Under the pieces are notes generated by a model. It made no database searches, had not been told where the DNA came from, and saw only the letters and a list, made by a program, of their open reading frames with translations. From Nocardioides sp. (GTDB lineage Bacteria > Actinomycetota > Actinomycetes > Propionibacteriales > Nocardioidaceae), in NCBI RefSeq assembly GCF_030019515.1, contig NZ_JASEEQ010000005.1, positions 149,810 to 213,809 of the forward strand: 64,000 nt of DNA. Reading direction: 5' to 3'. Every line of letters starts with the position of its first letter. Within the stretch, counting starts at the first letter, position 1. Positions 55,045-62,852 of the stretch are shown piece after piece. The position numbers and the translations under genes are program-made.

Positions 55045-56138
55045 GCGAGCCGATGAGCGGGCCGAGCGCGCCCGGCTGGGTGCTGCACGTCGACCTCGAC
55101 CAGTTCATCGCCGCGGTCGAGGTGCTCCGGCGGCCCGAGCTCGCCGGCTTGCCGGTGGTCGTCGGCGGACGCGGCGACCCGACCGAGCGTGGGGTGGTCG
55201 CGACCGCGTCGTACGAGGCGCGCGCCTTCGGCGTCGGGTCGGGCATGCCGCTGCGGGTCGCCGCCCGCAAGTGCCCGGACGCGGTCTTCCTGCCGGTCGA
55301 CAAGGAGGCCTACGACGCCGCGTCGGCGCAGGTGATGGCGACGCTGCGCGGCCTGGAGTGGGGCGGCGTGCCGGTCGTCCTCGAGGTGCTCGGCTGGGAC
55401 GAGGCCTTCCTCGCGGCGGGCGCGGGGCACGGCGAGCTCGGCGACCCGCGGGAGTTCGCGCAGCACCTGCGCGCCGAGGTGCTCGCCGAGACCAGGTTGC
55501 ACTGCTCGGTCGGCATCGGCGACAACAAGCTGCGCGCCAAGATCGCCACCGACTTCGGCAAGCCGCGCGGCGTGTGGCAGCTGACGGAGGAGGACTGGTT
55601 CCCGGTCATGGGGGAGCGGCCGACGACCGCACTGTGGGGTATCGGCGGCCGCACCGCGAGGAAGCTCGCCGCGCTCGGCATCGACACCGTCGAGCAGCTG
55701 GCCCGCTCCGACGCCCGGGTGCTCGCCGCCGAGCTCGGGCCGACGATGGGCCCGTGGTTCCACCGGCTGGGCCGCGGGGTCGACACCAGCCCGGTCGACG
55801 CGACGCCATGGGTGCCGCGGGCGCACGGGCGCGAGGAGACCTACCAGGAGGACCTCGAGGACTGGGCAGCGGTCACCGCGGAGGTCCGGTTGCTGACGCG
55901 CCGCGTGCTCGTCGACATCGACCGCGACGGCCGCCCGGCCGCGCGGGTGGGCATCAAGGTCCGCTACCGGCCGTTCACCACGGTCAGCCGCAGCCTCACG
56001 CTGCCTGAGCCGAGCGACGACCCGGACGTCCTGGAGGAGGCCGCGGTCTCCCTCCTCGACCGCGTGGAACGGGACCGCCCGGTCCGCCTGCTCGGCGTGC
56101 GCCTCGAGATGGTCGACCCGCCCGAGACTGCCGGTTGA
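55041..56138 (+). CDS. dinB: Y-family DNA polymerase, DinB2-like
   Basis: A 365-residue Y-family polymerase. The metal ligands are Asp18 and Asp20 (HVDLDQFIAAVE) and Asp120-Glu121 (GWDEAF). The residue in the steric-gate place (Phe13 in E. coli DinB) is Ile23, and GWDEA replaces the usual SLDEAY. Both features recall mycobacterial DinB2, whose gate is Leu. The finger domain has TASYEARAFGV and the little-finger domain follows. It bypasses DNA damage and may accept ribonucleotides. Confidence 0.9.
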   Translation: MSEPMSGPSAPGWVLHVDLDQFIAAVEVLRRPELAGLPVVVGGRGDPTERGVVATASYEARAFGVGSGMPLRVAARKCPDAVFLPVDKEAYDAASAQVMATLRGLEWGGVPVVLEVLGWDEAFLAAGAGHGELGDPREFAQHLRAEVLAETRLHCSVGIGDNKLRAKIATDFGKPRGVWQLTEEDWFPVMGERPTTALWGIGGRTARKLAALGIDTVEQLARSDARVLAAELGPTMGPWFHRLGRGVDTSPVDATPWVPRAHGREETYQEDLEDWAAVTAEVRLLTRRVLVDIDRDGRPAARVGIKVRYRPFTTVSRSLTLPEPSDDPDVLEEAAVSLLDRVERDRPVRLLGVRLEMVDPPETAG

Positions 56139-56168
56139 CCGGCCCGAAGGTCGGCTCCCGTCACCGGG

Positions 56169-56214
56169 AGGTCATCCGGACGGTGCGACCGCTTGCTCCG
56201 TCCGCATCACCTCC
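56169..56214. repeat. 46-bp palindromic intergenic element, copy 2
   Basis: Arms GGTCATCCGGACGG (56170-56183) and CCGTCCGCATCACC (56198-56211) pair at 12 of 14 positions, loop 14 bases. Near copy of the element at 50825. It lies between the converging dinB and YbdK-type genes. Confidence 0.8.
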
Positions 56215-56235
56215 AGAAGCGACCGCCGGCGAGCC

Positions 56236-57366
56236 TCACCCCAGGCCGGCGCGCAGCTCGGCGACGACCGAGTCGACGACGGCGACCAGGTCGCCGCCGG
56301 TGCGCTCGGCGACGGCGCGCTGGCGCTGGTACGACGCGCCGCGCTCCGGGATCCGGGCCACCTGCGCGAGCTCCTCGCTGCAGCCGAGCCGGTCGGCGAC
56401 CGGCGCGAGCCGCTCCAGCAGGTCGGCCAGGTCGTCGGTGACCAGCCGCTCGTTGGAGTCGGCGTCGGTGATCACGATCGCGTCGAGGCCGTAGCGGGCC
56501 GCACGCCACTTGTTCTCCTGGACATGCCAGGGCGGCATCGTCGGCAGCGTCTCGCCCGCCGCGGCCCGGGTGTCGAGGTCGACGACCAGGCAGTGCATGA
56601 GCGCGACCAGCGACGAGAGGTCGTCGAGGTCGGGGACGCCGTCGCAGATCCGGTTCTCGAGGGTGCCGATGCGTGGCGCCGGCCGGACATCCCAGCGCAC
56701 CTCGGAGAGCTCCTCGATCACGCCGGTGACCAGCTCGTCGCTCACGAACGCCTCGAACTCCGACCACCGCTCGAACTGGAACGGCAGGCCGGCGGTGGGC
56801 AGCTGCTGGAACATCAGCGCCCGGTTGGAGGCGTAGCCGGTGTCGATGCCGGACCAGATCGGAGACGAGGCGGAGAGCGCCTGCAGGTGCGGGTGGTAGT
56901 TGAGCAGCGACGACAGCACCGGCATCACCCGCTCGCGGTCGGGCATGCCGACGTGCACGTGCACGCCCCAGATCAGCATCTGCCGGCCCCACCACTGGGT
57001 CCGGCTGATCAGCTCCTCGTAGCGGTGCCCCTCGGACAGCTGCTGCACGGTCCACGACGCGAACGGGTGGGTGCCGCCGCCGTACAGGTCGACGTCGAGA
57101 TCGTCGCCCGCCGGGATCACCACCTCGAGGGTCCGGCGCAGGTCGGTCATCGCCTCACCGACGGTGCGGCAGACCCCGCTGACGATCTCGACGGTGTTGC
57201 GGAGCAGCTCCTTGTGCAGCTTGTCGGGGTCGGGGAGCCGGGGCTTGGCCCGCGCGAACAGGTGCGTTGCGTCGTTGCGCAGGTCGCGGGTGCGCCGGTC
57301 GACGAGCGCGAGCTCCCACTCGACGCCGAGCGTGGGCTCGGGCGACGCGTGGAAGTCGATCCGCAT
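56236..57366 (-). CDS. YbdK-type carboxylate-amine ligase (glutamate-cysteine ligase family 2)
   Basis: A 376-residue ATP-grasp-like ligase of the GCS2 family. It has PTLGVEWELALVDRRTRDL at the N-terminus, YGGGTHPFASW, WGVHVHVGMPDRERVM and later RIGTLENRICDGVPDL, which carry the metal-binding Glu and His. E. coli YbdK makes gamma-glutamyl-cysteine weakly; the real substrate of actinobacterial members is uncertain. Confidence 0.9.
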   Translation of the reverse strand: MRIDFHASPEPTLGVEWELALVDRRTRDLRNDATHLFARAKPRLPDPDKLHKELLRNTVEIVSGVCRTVGEAMTDLRRTLEVVIPAGDDLDVDLYGGGTHPFASWTVQQLSEGHRYEELISRTQWWGRQMLIWGVHVHVGMPDRERVMPVLSSLLNYHPHLQALSASSPIWSGIDTGYASNRALMFQQLPTAGLPFQFERWSEFEAFVSDELVTGVIEELSEVRWDVRPAPRIGTLENRICDGVPDLDDLSSLVALMHCLVVDLDTRAAAGETLPTMPPWHVQENKWRAARYGLDAIVITDADSNERLVTDDLADLLERLAPVADRLGCSEELAQVARIPERGASYQRQRAVAERTGGDLVAVVDSVVAELRAGLG

Positions 57367-57385
57367 CGCCCCAGCGTTCCACAGC

Positions 57386-57949
57386 TCAGCGCCGGGGCAG
57401 AGTGCCCAGCCGGGTGAGCCACGCCTCAGCCGTCCCGTCGTAGGGCGCCGCCGCGGCCTCGATCGCGGCCCGCACCCGATCGCACGAGGACAGCGCCGCA
57501 CGGGCCAGCTCGTCGGGGTAGCCGAGGCGCACCCGGTGGTCGGCGAACTCGTCCTCGTCGTCGACCCAGACCCGGCCGCTGTTGCCGCGCACCACGTCCA
57601 GGTCGAGGTCGACCGCCCGGAGCACCGGCCCGTCCCACACCGGCGGGGTCGTCACGTCGACGTACACCCGGACCGGGCCGCCCACGGCGTGGAACGTCGC
57701 CAGCCACCCGCGTGCGGCGTCCGGACCGGGCGCCGGCGCCAGGCCGACCTGGTCGGTGGGGGCGACGTACGTCGCTCCCGGGCGCGCCATCGTGGTGCCC
57801 GCCAGGATCCCGAGCCAGTCACCGTGCTCGTCGCGGCCGAGGTAGTCCGCCTCGAACTCCCAGTGCGGCCCGTCGCGCCACTTGGTCATGACGACGCGCA
57901 CGCGTTCGCCGGGGACGGGCGGCAGGTCCGGGTGGGCGGCCGGGGTCAC
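57386..57949 (-). CDS. DUF402 family protein
   Basis: A 187-residue protein with a DUF402-like beta-barrel core: VRVVMTKWRDGPHWEFEADYLG, VYVDVTTPPVWDGPV and VDLDLDVVRGNSGRVWVDDEDEF, with the conserved Asp cluster and a helical end. Characterised members of this group hydrolyse nucleotide phosphates with divalent metal; that is known for relatives only. GTG start at 57949. Confidence 0.85.
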   Translation of the reverse strand: MTPAAHPDLPPVPGERVRVVMTKWRDGPHWEFEADYLGRDEHGDWLGILAGTTMARPGATYVAPTDQVGLAPAPGPDAARGWLATFHAVGGPVRVYVDVTTPPVWDGPVLRAVDLDLDVVRGNSGRVWVDDEDEFADHRVRLGYPDELARAALSSCDRVRAAIEAAAAPYDGTAEAWLTRLGTLPRR

Positions 57950-57978
57950 GTGGCCTGTCTACCAGTCGGGCTGCCACG

Positions 57979-59340
57979 ATGGCGCTCATGCCCGAGGCTC
58001 GCGAGCTGAACCTGACCCTGGACTTCTGTCTGCGGGTCGGCGAGCTGCTCCTCTCCTCGGGAGCCGGCGCCGCCGACGTCACCGCCACGATGAAGTCGCT
58101 GGCCTGGCACCTGGGCGTGCGACAGCCGGAGATCGACATCACGTTCACCTCGCTGTCGATGAGCTACCAGCGCGACCCGGAGGAGCCGGCCGCGGTGCTG
58201 CTGCGTCACGTCAAGCAGCGCGACATCGACTACGAGGACCTGACCCTGGTCGACCATCTGGTGCGCGACGTGCTCCGCGGCGAGGTCGACCTCAAGGAGG
58301 CCCGCAGCCGGCTGGCCCGGATCGTCTCGTCGGGCCACCTGACCCCGCGCTGGGCGGTCACGCTCGGGTGGGGGGCGATGTGCGCGGGCGTGGGCCTGCA
58401 ACTGGGCGGTGGCCCGGTGATCGTGGCGGTGGCGTTCCTGGCCGCGGCGTGCATCGACCGGCTCCAGCTGGTGATGGCCCGGCGACGGCTGCCGTTCTTC
58501 TACCAGCAGGTCGCCGGCGGGGGAGTCGCGACGATCATCGCCGTACTGGCCGCGGTCGCCGTGCCCGGCGACCTCGACCCCTCGGTCGCGGTCACGGCCA
58601 ACATCATCATGCTGCTGGCCGGCATCGGCTTCATGGGCGCGCTCCACGACGCGCTGTCCGGCTTCTACGTCACCGCCGGGGCCCGGCTGACCGAGGCGCT
58701 GCTCGCGACCGCCGGCATCATCGCCGGCGTGAGCGGCGGCCTGACGCTCGCCGACGTCCTCGGCGTCGACGTCGGTCGACTCGATCCCGGCGCGGCGGCC
58801 GACCTCAAGACGATCTCGTTGATGGCGCTCGGCGCCGCGATCTGCGGGTCGTCGTTCGCGTTCGCGTCGTACGCACCGCGCCGGTCCCTGCTGCCGATCG
58901 GCGCGGTGGCGGCCGTGGCCATCGTGATCGCGGGGTCGGGCGCCCTGGGCGGCATCGGCAGGACCTGGCCGACCGCGCTCGCGGCGTTCTTCGTGGGCCT
59001 GGTCAGCTACACGGTGGCCGGCCGGCTCCGGGTGCCGCCACTGGTGGTCGTCGTCCCGGCGATCGTCCCGATGCTGCCCGGCCTGTCGATCTACCGCGGC
59101 CTCAGCCTGCTCACGGAGGGCGACACGCAGACCTCCGACGGGCTGCTGGCGATCATCACCGCGGCGTCCGTGGCGATCGCGCTGGCCTCCGGCGTGATCC
59201 TCGGCGAGTACGTCGCCCAGCCGCTCAAGCGCGAGGCGCACCGCCTGGAGAACCGGCTGGCCGGTCCGCGCCTGGTCGGGCCGCTGCGCACCCGCACGTC
59301 CCGCCGTTCCCGCCGCCGGACCGACGACGCGGGGGCCTAG
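57979..59340 (+). CDS. thrE: Threonine/serine exporter, ThrE family
   Basis: A 453-residue membrane protein. The N-terminal 120 residues are a soluble domain (LCLRVGELLLSSGAGAADV region), then about ten helices in two halves: a ThrE half and a shorter ThrE2 half (VVVVPAIVPMLPGLSIYRGL). It exports threonine and serine using the proton gradient. No link to the tdh-kbl operon 40 kb away can be shown beyond shared substrate. Confidence 0.92.
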   Translation: MALMPEARELNLTLDFCLRVGELLLSSGAGAADVTATMKSLAWHLGVRQPEIDITFTSLSMSYQRDPEEPAAVLLRHVKQRDIDYEDLTLVDHLVRDVLRGEVDLKEARSRLARIVSSGHLTPRWAVTLGWGAMCAGVGLQLGGGPVIVAVAFLAAACIDRLQLVMARRRLPFFYQQVAGGGVATIIAVLAAVAVPGDLDPSVAVTANIIMLLAGIGFMGALHDALSGFYVTAGARLTEALLATAGIIAGVSGGLTLADVLGVDVGRLDPGAAADLKTISLMALGAAICGSSFAFASYAPRRSLLPIGAVAAVAIVIAGSGALGGIGRTWPTALAAFFVGLVSYTVAGRLRVPPLVVVVPAIVPMLPGLSIYRGLSLLTEGDTQTSDGLLAIITAASVAIALASGVILGEYVAQPLKREAHRLENRLAGPRLVGPLRTRTSRRSRRRTDDAGA

Positions 59341-59345
59341 CCGCG

Positions 59346-60188
59346 TCAGACGACGGTCGTCTGGTCGGACAGCACCCGGGACGCGGCCTTCGCCAGGATG
59401 TCCTGGTAGCGCGACCCGGTCAGCTTGGCGAGGTGGTGCACGGCGTGCGCGTCGAGCCCGACCAGCACCCGGGCGCGGTTGTGCAGGATGCCGCGCACGA
59501 TGATCTCCGCGGCCCGCTCCGGGGTCATCCTCGCGAGCTTCTCGTCGAACAGCTTCGCCGTCCGCTCCTTGTCCTCGCGGGCGGAGACGCGGGCGTTGCG
59601 GGCGATCGCGGTCTTGATGCCGCCCGGGTGCACGACGGTGACGCCGACCGGGTGGCCCGCGATCAGCATCTCCTCGCGCACCGCCTCGGACATCCCGCGC
59701 ACGGCGTACTTCGAGGCGTTGTACATGCTCTGACCCGGCATCGAGACCAGCCCGAAGAGCGAGGAGATGTTGACCAGGTGGCCGTCGCCGGACGCGATCA
59801 GGTGCGGCAGCAGCTCCTTGGTGCCGTGCACGACGCCCCAGAGGTTCACCCCGATGATCCAGTCCATGTCGGGGTACTCGAGGTCCTCGAAGTTGCCGGC
59901 GAGCGCCACCCCCGCGTTGTTGATCGCGACGTTGACGCGACCGAAGTGGTCCACGACCCCGGCGGCGTACGACGCGAACGCGTCCCGGTCCGCCACGTCG
60001 AGGTGGTCCGGGCGCACCTCGCGGACCCCGGCCGCCTGGACCTGGTCCACGGTCGCCGCCAGGCCGGCGTCGTCGACGTCGCTGAGGGCGAGCCGCGCGC
60101 CGCGGGCGGCCAGGTTGAGCGCCAGCGCCCGGCCGATGCCGGACCCGGCGCCGGTGACCACGCAGACCTTGTCGTCGAGCGTCCTCAT
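59346..60188 (-). CDS. Short-chain dehydrogenase/reductase
   Basis: A 280-residue SDR. The NAD(P) loop is VVTGAGSGIGRAL, NNAG is present in INNAGVALAG, and the active-site Ser-Tyr-Lys appears as NISSLFG and MYNASKYAVRG. It oxidises or reduces an alcohol or ketone. The start overlaps the stop of the monooxygenase gene by four bases, so both work in one pathway, likely on lipids or terpenoids. Confidence 0.92.
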   Translation of the reverse strand: MRTLDDKVCVVTGAGSGIGRALALNLAARGARLALSDVDDAGLAATVDQVQAAGVREVRPDHLDVADRDAFASYAAGVVDHFGRVNVAINNAGVALAGNFEDLEYPDMDWIIGVNLWGVVHGTKELLPHLIASGDGHLVNISSLFGLVSMPGQSMYNASKYAVRGMSEAVREEMLIAGHPVGVTVVHPGGIKTAIARNARVSAREDKERTAKLFDEKLARMTPERAAEIIVRGILHNRARVLVGLDAHAVHHLAKLTGSRYQDILAKAASRVLSDQTTVV

Positions 60189-61747
60189 GCGTGGGCTTCC
60201 TCTCCCTGGGGGATGGTGGTGGGTGCGGCGGGGCGCAGCCGGTAGGCGTCGGTGTCGAAGCGGGCCAGCTGGCGGCGCAGGGTCACGGTCGACTTGGGCC
60301 ACAGGGTGGTGTTGCGGCCCTGCTCGTCGAGGTACCAGCTCGAGCACCCGCCGGTGCTCCACACGGTGCGTCGCATCCGCCGCTGGAGGTCGTCGTTCCA
60401 CGCGTCGTGGGCGTCCTGGCGCGGCTCGACCGCGGCGTACCCGCCGCGCCGGATCGCGCGGACGGCGCCGCGCAGGTAGTCCACCTGCGACTCGATGACG
60501 AACACCATGCTCGAGTGGCCCAGGCCGGTGTTGGGACCGACCAGCATGAAGAAGTTCGGGAAGCCGGGCACCGTGGTGCCCTTGTAGGCCGCCATGCCGG
60601 ACGTGCGCCACACGTCGGCCAGGGTGCGGCCCTCGCGGCCGGTCACGTGCTCGGTGATCGGCAGCTCGGTGGTGTAGAAGCCGGTCGCCACCACCAGCAC
60701 GTCGACCGGCCGCTCGACCCCGTCGGAGGTGACCACCGCGTTGCCGGTCACCTTCGCGATCGGATCGGTCACCAGCTCGACGTTGTCGGCGGCCAGGGCG
60801 GGGTAGTAGGTGTTGGAGATCAGGATCCGCTTGCAGCCGATCTCGTAGTGCGGCGTGACCTTCGCGCGCAGCTCCGGGTCGGCGATGCCGCGCTCGATGT
60901 TGGCCAGGGCCGCCCGCTTGGCGGGCGCCGCGATCTTGGGCTGGATGGTGAAGGCGGGGACGTAGGTCTCCCGGGCCCAGTAGACGGCCGTCCGGTAGAG
61001 CCGCTGCAGACCCGGGACGTGCCGCAGCGCCGCCCGCTCCCAGGCGGGGTAGCGGCGGTCGTGGCGCGGGATCACCCACGGCGCGGTGCGCTGGTAGACG
61101 TCGAGGTGGCCGCCGGTGGCCGCCAACGCCCGCTGCAGCTCGGGCACGATCTGGATCGCCGAGGCGCCGGTGCCGATGACCGCGACCCGCTTGCCGGCCA
61201 GGTCGGCGTCGTGGTCCCAGCGGGCGGAGTGGAAGAGCTCGCCCTGGAACGTCTCGATCCCGTCGATCTCAGGCAGCCTGGGCTCCGACAGGCCGCCGGC
61301 CCCGACGACCAGGGTGGTCGAGGTGACCGTGCGCTCGCCGTCCGGGCCGACCAGGCGGCTGTGCCAGCGCTGCGTGGCCTCGTCCCAGGTCGCGTGCTCC
61401 AGCCGGGTGTCGAAGACGAACCGGTCCAGGGTCCCCGACTCCCGGGCGACCCGGCGCAGGTAGGCCCAGATCTCCGGCTGCGGGGAGAACGACATGGTCC
61501 AGTCGGGGTTCGGAGCGAACGAGAACGAGTAGAGCTGGCTCGGGACGTCGCAGGCCGCGCCGGGGTAGGTGTTGTCCCGCCAGGTGCCGCCCACGTCGCC
61601 GGCCTTCTCGACCACCAGGAAGTCGGTCTCGCCGTCCTGCTGCAGCCGGATCGCGGTGCACAGCCCGGCGAAGCCGGCGCCGACGACGAGGTGCTCGACG
61701 TGCTGCCCGACGTGCTGTTCGGGGGCGGACGTGCGGGGTGCGCTCAT
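60185..61747 (-). CDS. Flavin monooxygenase (Baeyer-Villiger type)
   Basis: A 520-residue FAD- and NADPH-binding monooxygenase. The FAD loop is VVGAGFAGLCTA, then the GGTWRDNTYPGAACDVPS segment; the NADPH loop is VAVIGTGASAIQ. The FxGxxxHxxxWP fingerprint is seen in altered form (FQGELFHSARWDHD). It inserts one oxygen next to a ketone or oxidises a heteroatom. It follows the divergent TetR gene and is first in a two-gene operon. Confidence 0.9.
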   Translation of the reverse strand: MSAPRTSAPEQHVGQHVEHLVVGAGFAGLCTAIRLQQDGETDFLVVEKAGDVGGTWRDNTYPGAACDVPSQLYSFSFAPNPDWTMSFSPQPEIWAYLRRVARESGTLDRFVFDTRLEHATWDEATQRWHSRLVGPDGERTVTSTTLVVGAGGLSEPRLPEIDGIETFQGELFHSARWDHDADLAGKRVAVIGTGASAIQIVPELQRALAATGGHLDVYQRTAPWVIPRHDRRYPAWERAALRHVPGLQRLYRTAVYWARETYVPAFTIQPKIAAPAKRAALANIERGIADPELRAKVTPHYEIGCKRILISNTYYPALAADNVELVTDPIAKVTGNAVVTSDGVERPVDVLVVATGFYTTELPITEHVTGREGRTLADVWRTSGMAAYKGTTVPGFPNFFMLVGPNTGLGHSSMVFVIESQVDYLRGAVRAIRRGGYAAVEPRQDAHDAWNDDLQRRMRRTVWSTGGCSSWYLDEQGRNTTLWPKSTVTLRRQLARFDTDAYRLRPAAPTTIPQGEEAHA

Positions 61748-61768
61748 GGTGGCCGACCGTACTGGCGT

Positions 61769-61787
61769 TATTGAAAATGTGTCAATA
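61769..61787. promoter_or_regulatory. Probable TetR operator, inverted repeat
   Basis: TATTGA (61769-61774) and TCAATA (61782-61787) form a perfect 6-bp inverted repeat with a 7-base spacer. It is AT-rich in a 72% GC background and lies midway between divergent starts at 61747 and 61799, where a repressor could control both. Confidence 0.7.
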
Positions 61788-61798
61788 GAGTGGGGTCC

Positions 61799-62401
61799 GT
61801 GACGACGCCCATCACCCGCACCCGGCTCACGCCCGAGCAGCGGCGCTCCCAGCTGCTCGATCTCGGGGTCCGCCTGCTCGCCACCCGCTCCCTCGACGAG
61901 CTCTCGATCGACCTGCTCGCCGAGGAGGCCGGCATCTCGCGGGGCCTGCTCTACCACTACTTCGGGAACAAGCATGCCTTCCACGAGGCCGTCGTGCGAC
62001 GGGCGGCCGACGACCTGATCGAGCAGACCGCGCCGCCCTCCGACGACGAGCCGATGGTGCGGCTGGTCAGCTCGCTCGCGGCGTACGTCGACTACGTCGT
62101 CGCCAACCACGAGGGCTACCTCTCACTGGTGAAGGCGGCGGCCGGCGGCAACGAGACGCTGCGCGAGATCTACGAGGAGGCGCGCTCGGCGCTCAACGGG
62201 CGGATCTTCCGCGAGGACGCCCAGGGCGAGATCATCCCGGACACCCCCGTGACCCGGCTCGTCGTCCGCGGCTGGTCGGCCATGATCGAGGAGCTGGTCC
62301 TGTCCTGGATCGCCGACCCCGGCGGACTGTCCCGCGAGCAGCTCCTCGAGATCCTCGCCGCCTCCCTGCCCGCCATCGTGGAGACCGTCCCGGAGCAGTA
62401 G
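61799..62401 (+). CDS. TetR-family transcriptional regulator
   Basis: A 200-residue regulator. The N-terminal helix-turn-helix (about 10-58) has [29 protein letters not shown], with the TetR signature. The rest is the helical ligand domain. It is divergent from the monooxygenase-SDR operon and probably represses it and itself. GTG start at 61799 suits the operator spacing. Confidence 0.92.
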   Translation: MTTPITRTRLTPEQRRSQLLDLGVRLLATRSLDELSIDLLAEEAGISRGLLYHYFGNKHAFHEAVVRRAADDLIEQTAPPSDDEPMVRLVSSLAAYVDYVVANHEGYLSLVKAAAGGNETLREIYEEARSALNGRIFREDAQGEIIPDTPVTRLVVRGWSAMIEELVLSWIADPGGLSREQLLEILAASLPAIVETVPEQ

Positions 62402-62852
62402 TCCCCCGACGATCGCCATGGGCGCGCGCCGGCCCGGAGGCGTCAGGGACCACCACGGTGAGGGGGGAGGGACGGCGAGCAGCAGGGGCCAGCGCGCGGC
62501 GTTACGCCGGCGCCCCGGTCCGCGCCACCGCACCTTCGGGCAGGTCGGCCGGCGTAGAGCCCGGCGATCGGCGTCACGTCCTCACGTTCTATCCCGTCGA
62601 CTCGGCGCATCTTGCCCGCGTGTGGGGCGCGAGTCGGCGCATCTTGCCCGGGTGGAGGGCGCGAGTCGGCGCATCTTGCCCGGGTGGAGGGGGCGAGTCG
62701 GCGCATCTTGCCCGCGTGGAGGGCGCGAGTCGGCGCATCTTGCCCGCGTTGTCCACAGGTCCCGGACAAGACGCGCCGACTCGACGGGCGTGGGTGGGCA
62801 AGACGCGCCGACTCGGCATTCGGGTGGACGCGGTTGGCAGAATGGAGCGGTC
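62402..62852. other. Intergenic region holding the 32-bp repeat array
   Basis: This 451-base gap between the TetR gene and hrpA contains no convincing gene. The first 190 bases are plain GC-rich sequence. From about 62,600 to 62,811 the repeat array lies, ending about 40 bases before the hrpA start. Confidence 0.6.
62602..62811. repeat. Exact 32-bp-period array: five direct and two inverted units
   Basis: TCGGCGCATCTTGCCCG begins units at 62602, 62634, 62666, 62698 and 62730, all exactly 32 bp apart; the remaining 15 bases of each unit (around GTGGAGGGCGCGAG) are nearly constant in the first four. Two inverted copies of the core follow (CAAGACGCGCCGA at 62767 and 62799), again 32 bp apart. 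TTGTCCACA sits between the direct and inverted parts (62749-62757). Confidence 0.9.

Noticed and set aside
62602..62811. CRISPR array
   Set aside because: The period is an exact 32 bp with the whole unit repeated and no unique spacers, two units are inverted, and no cas gene is near.
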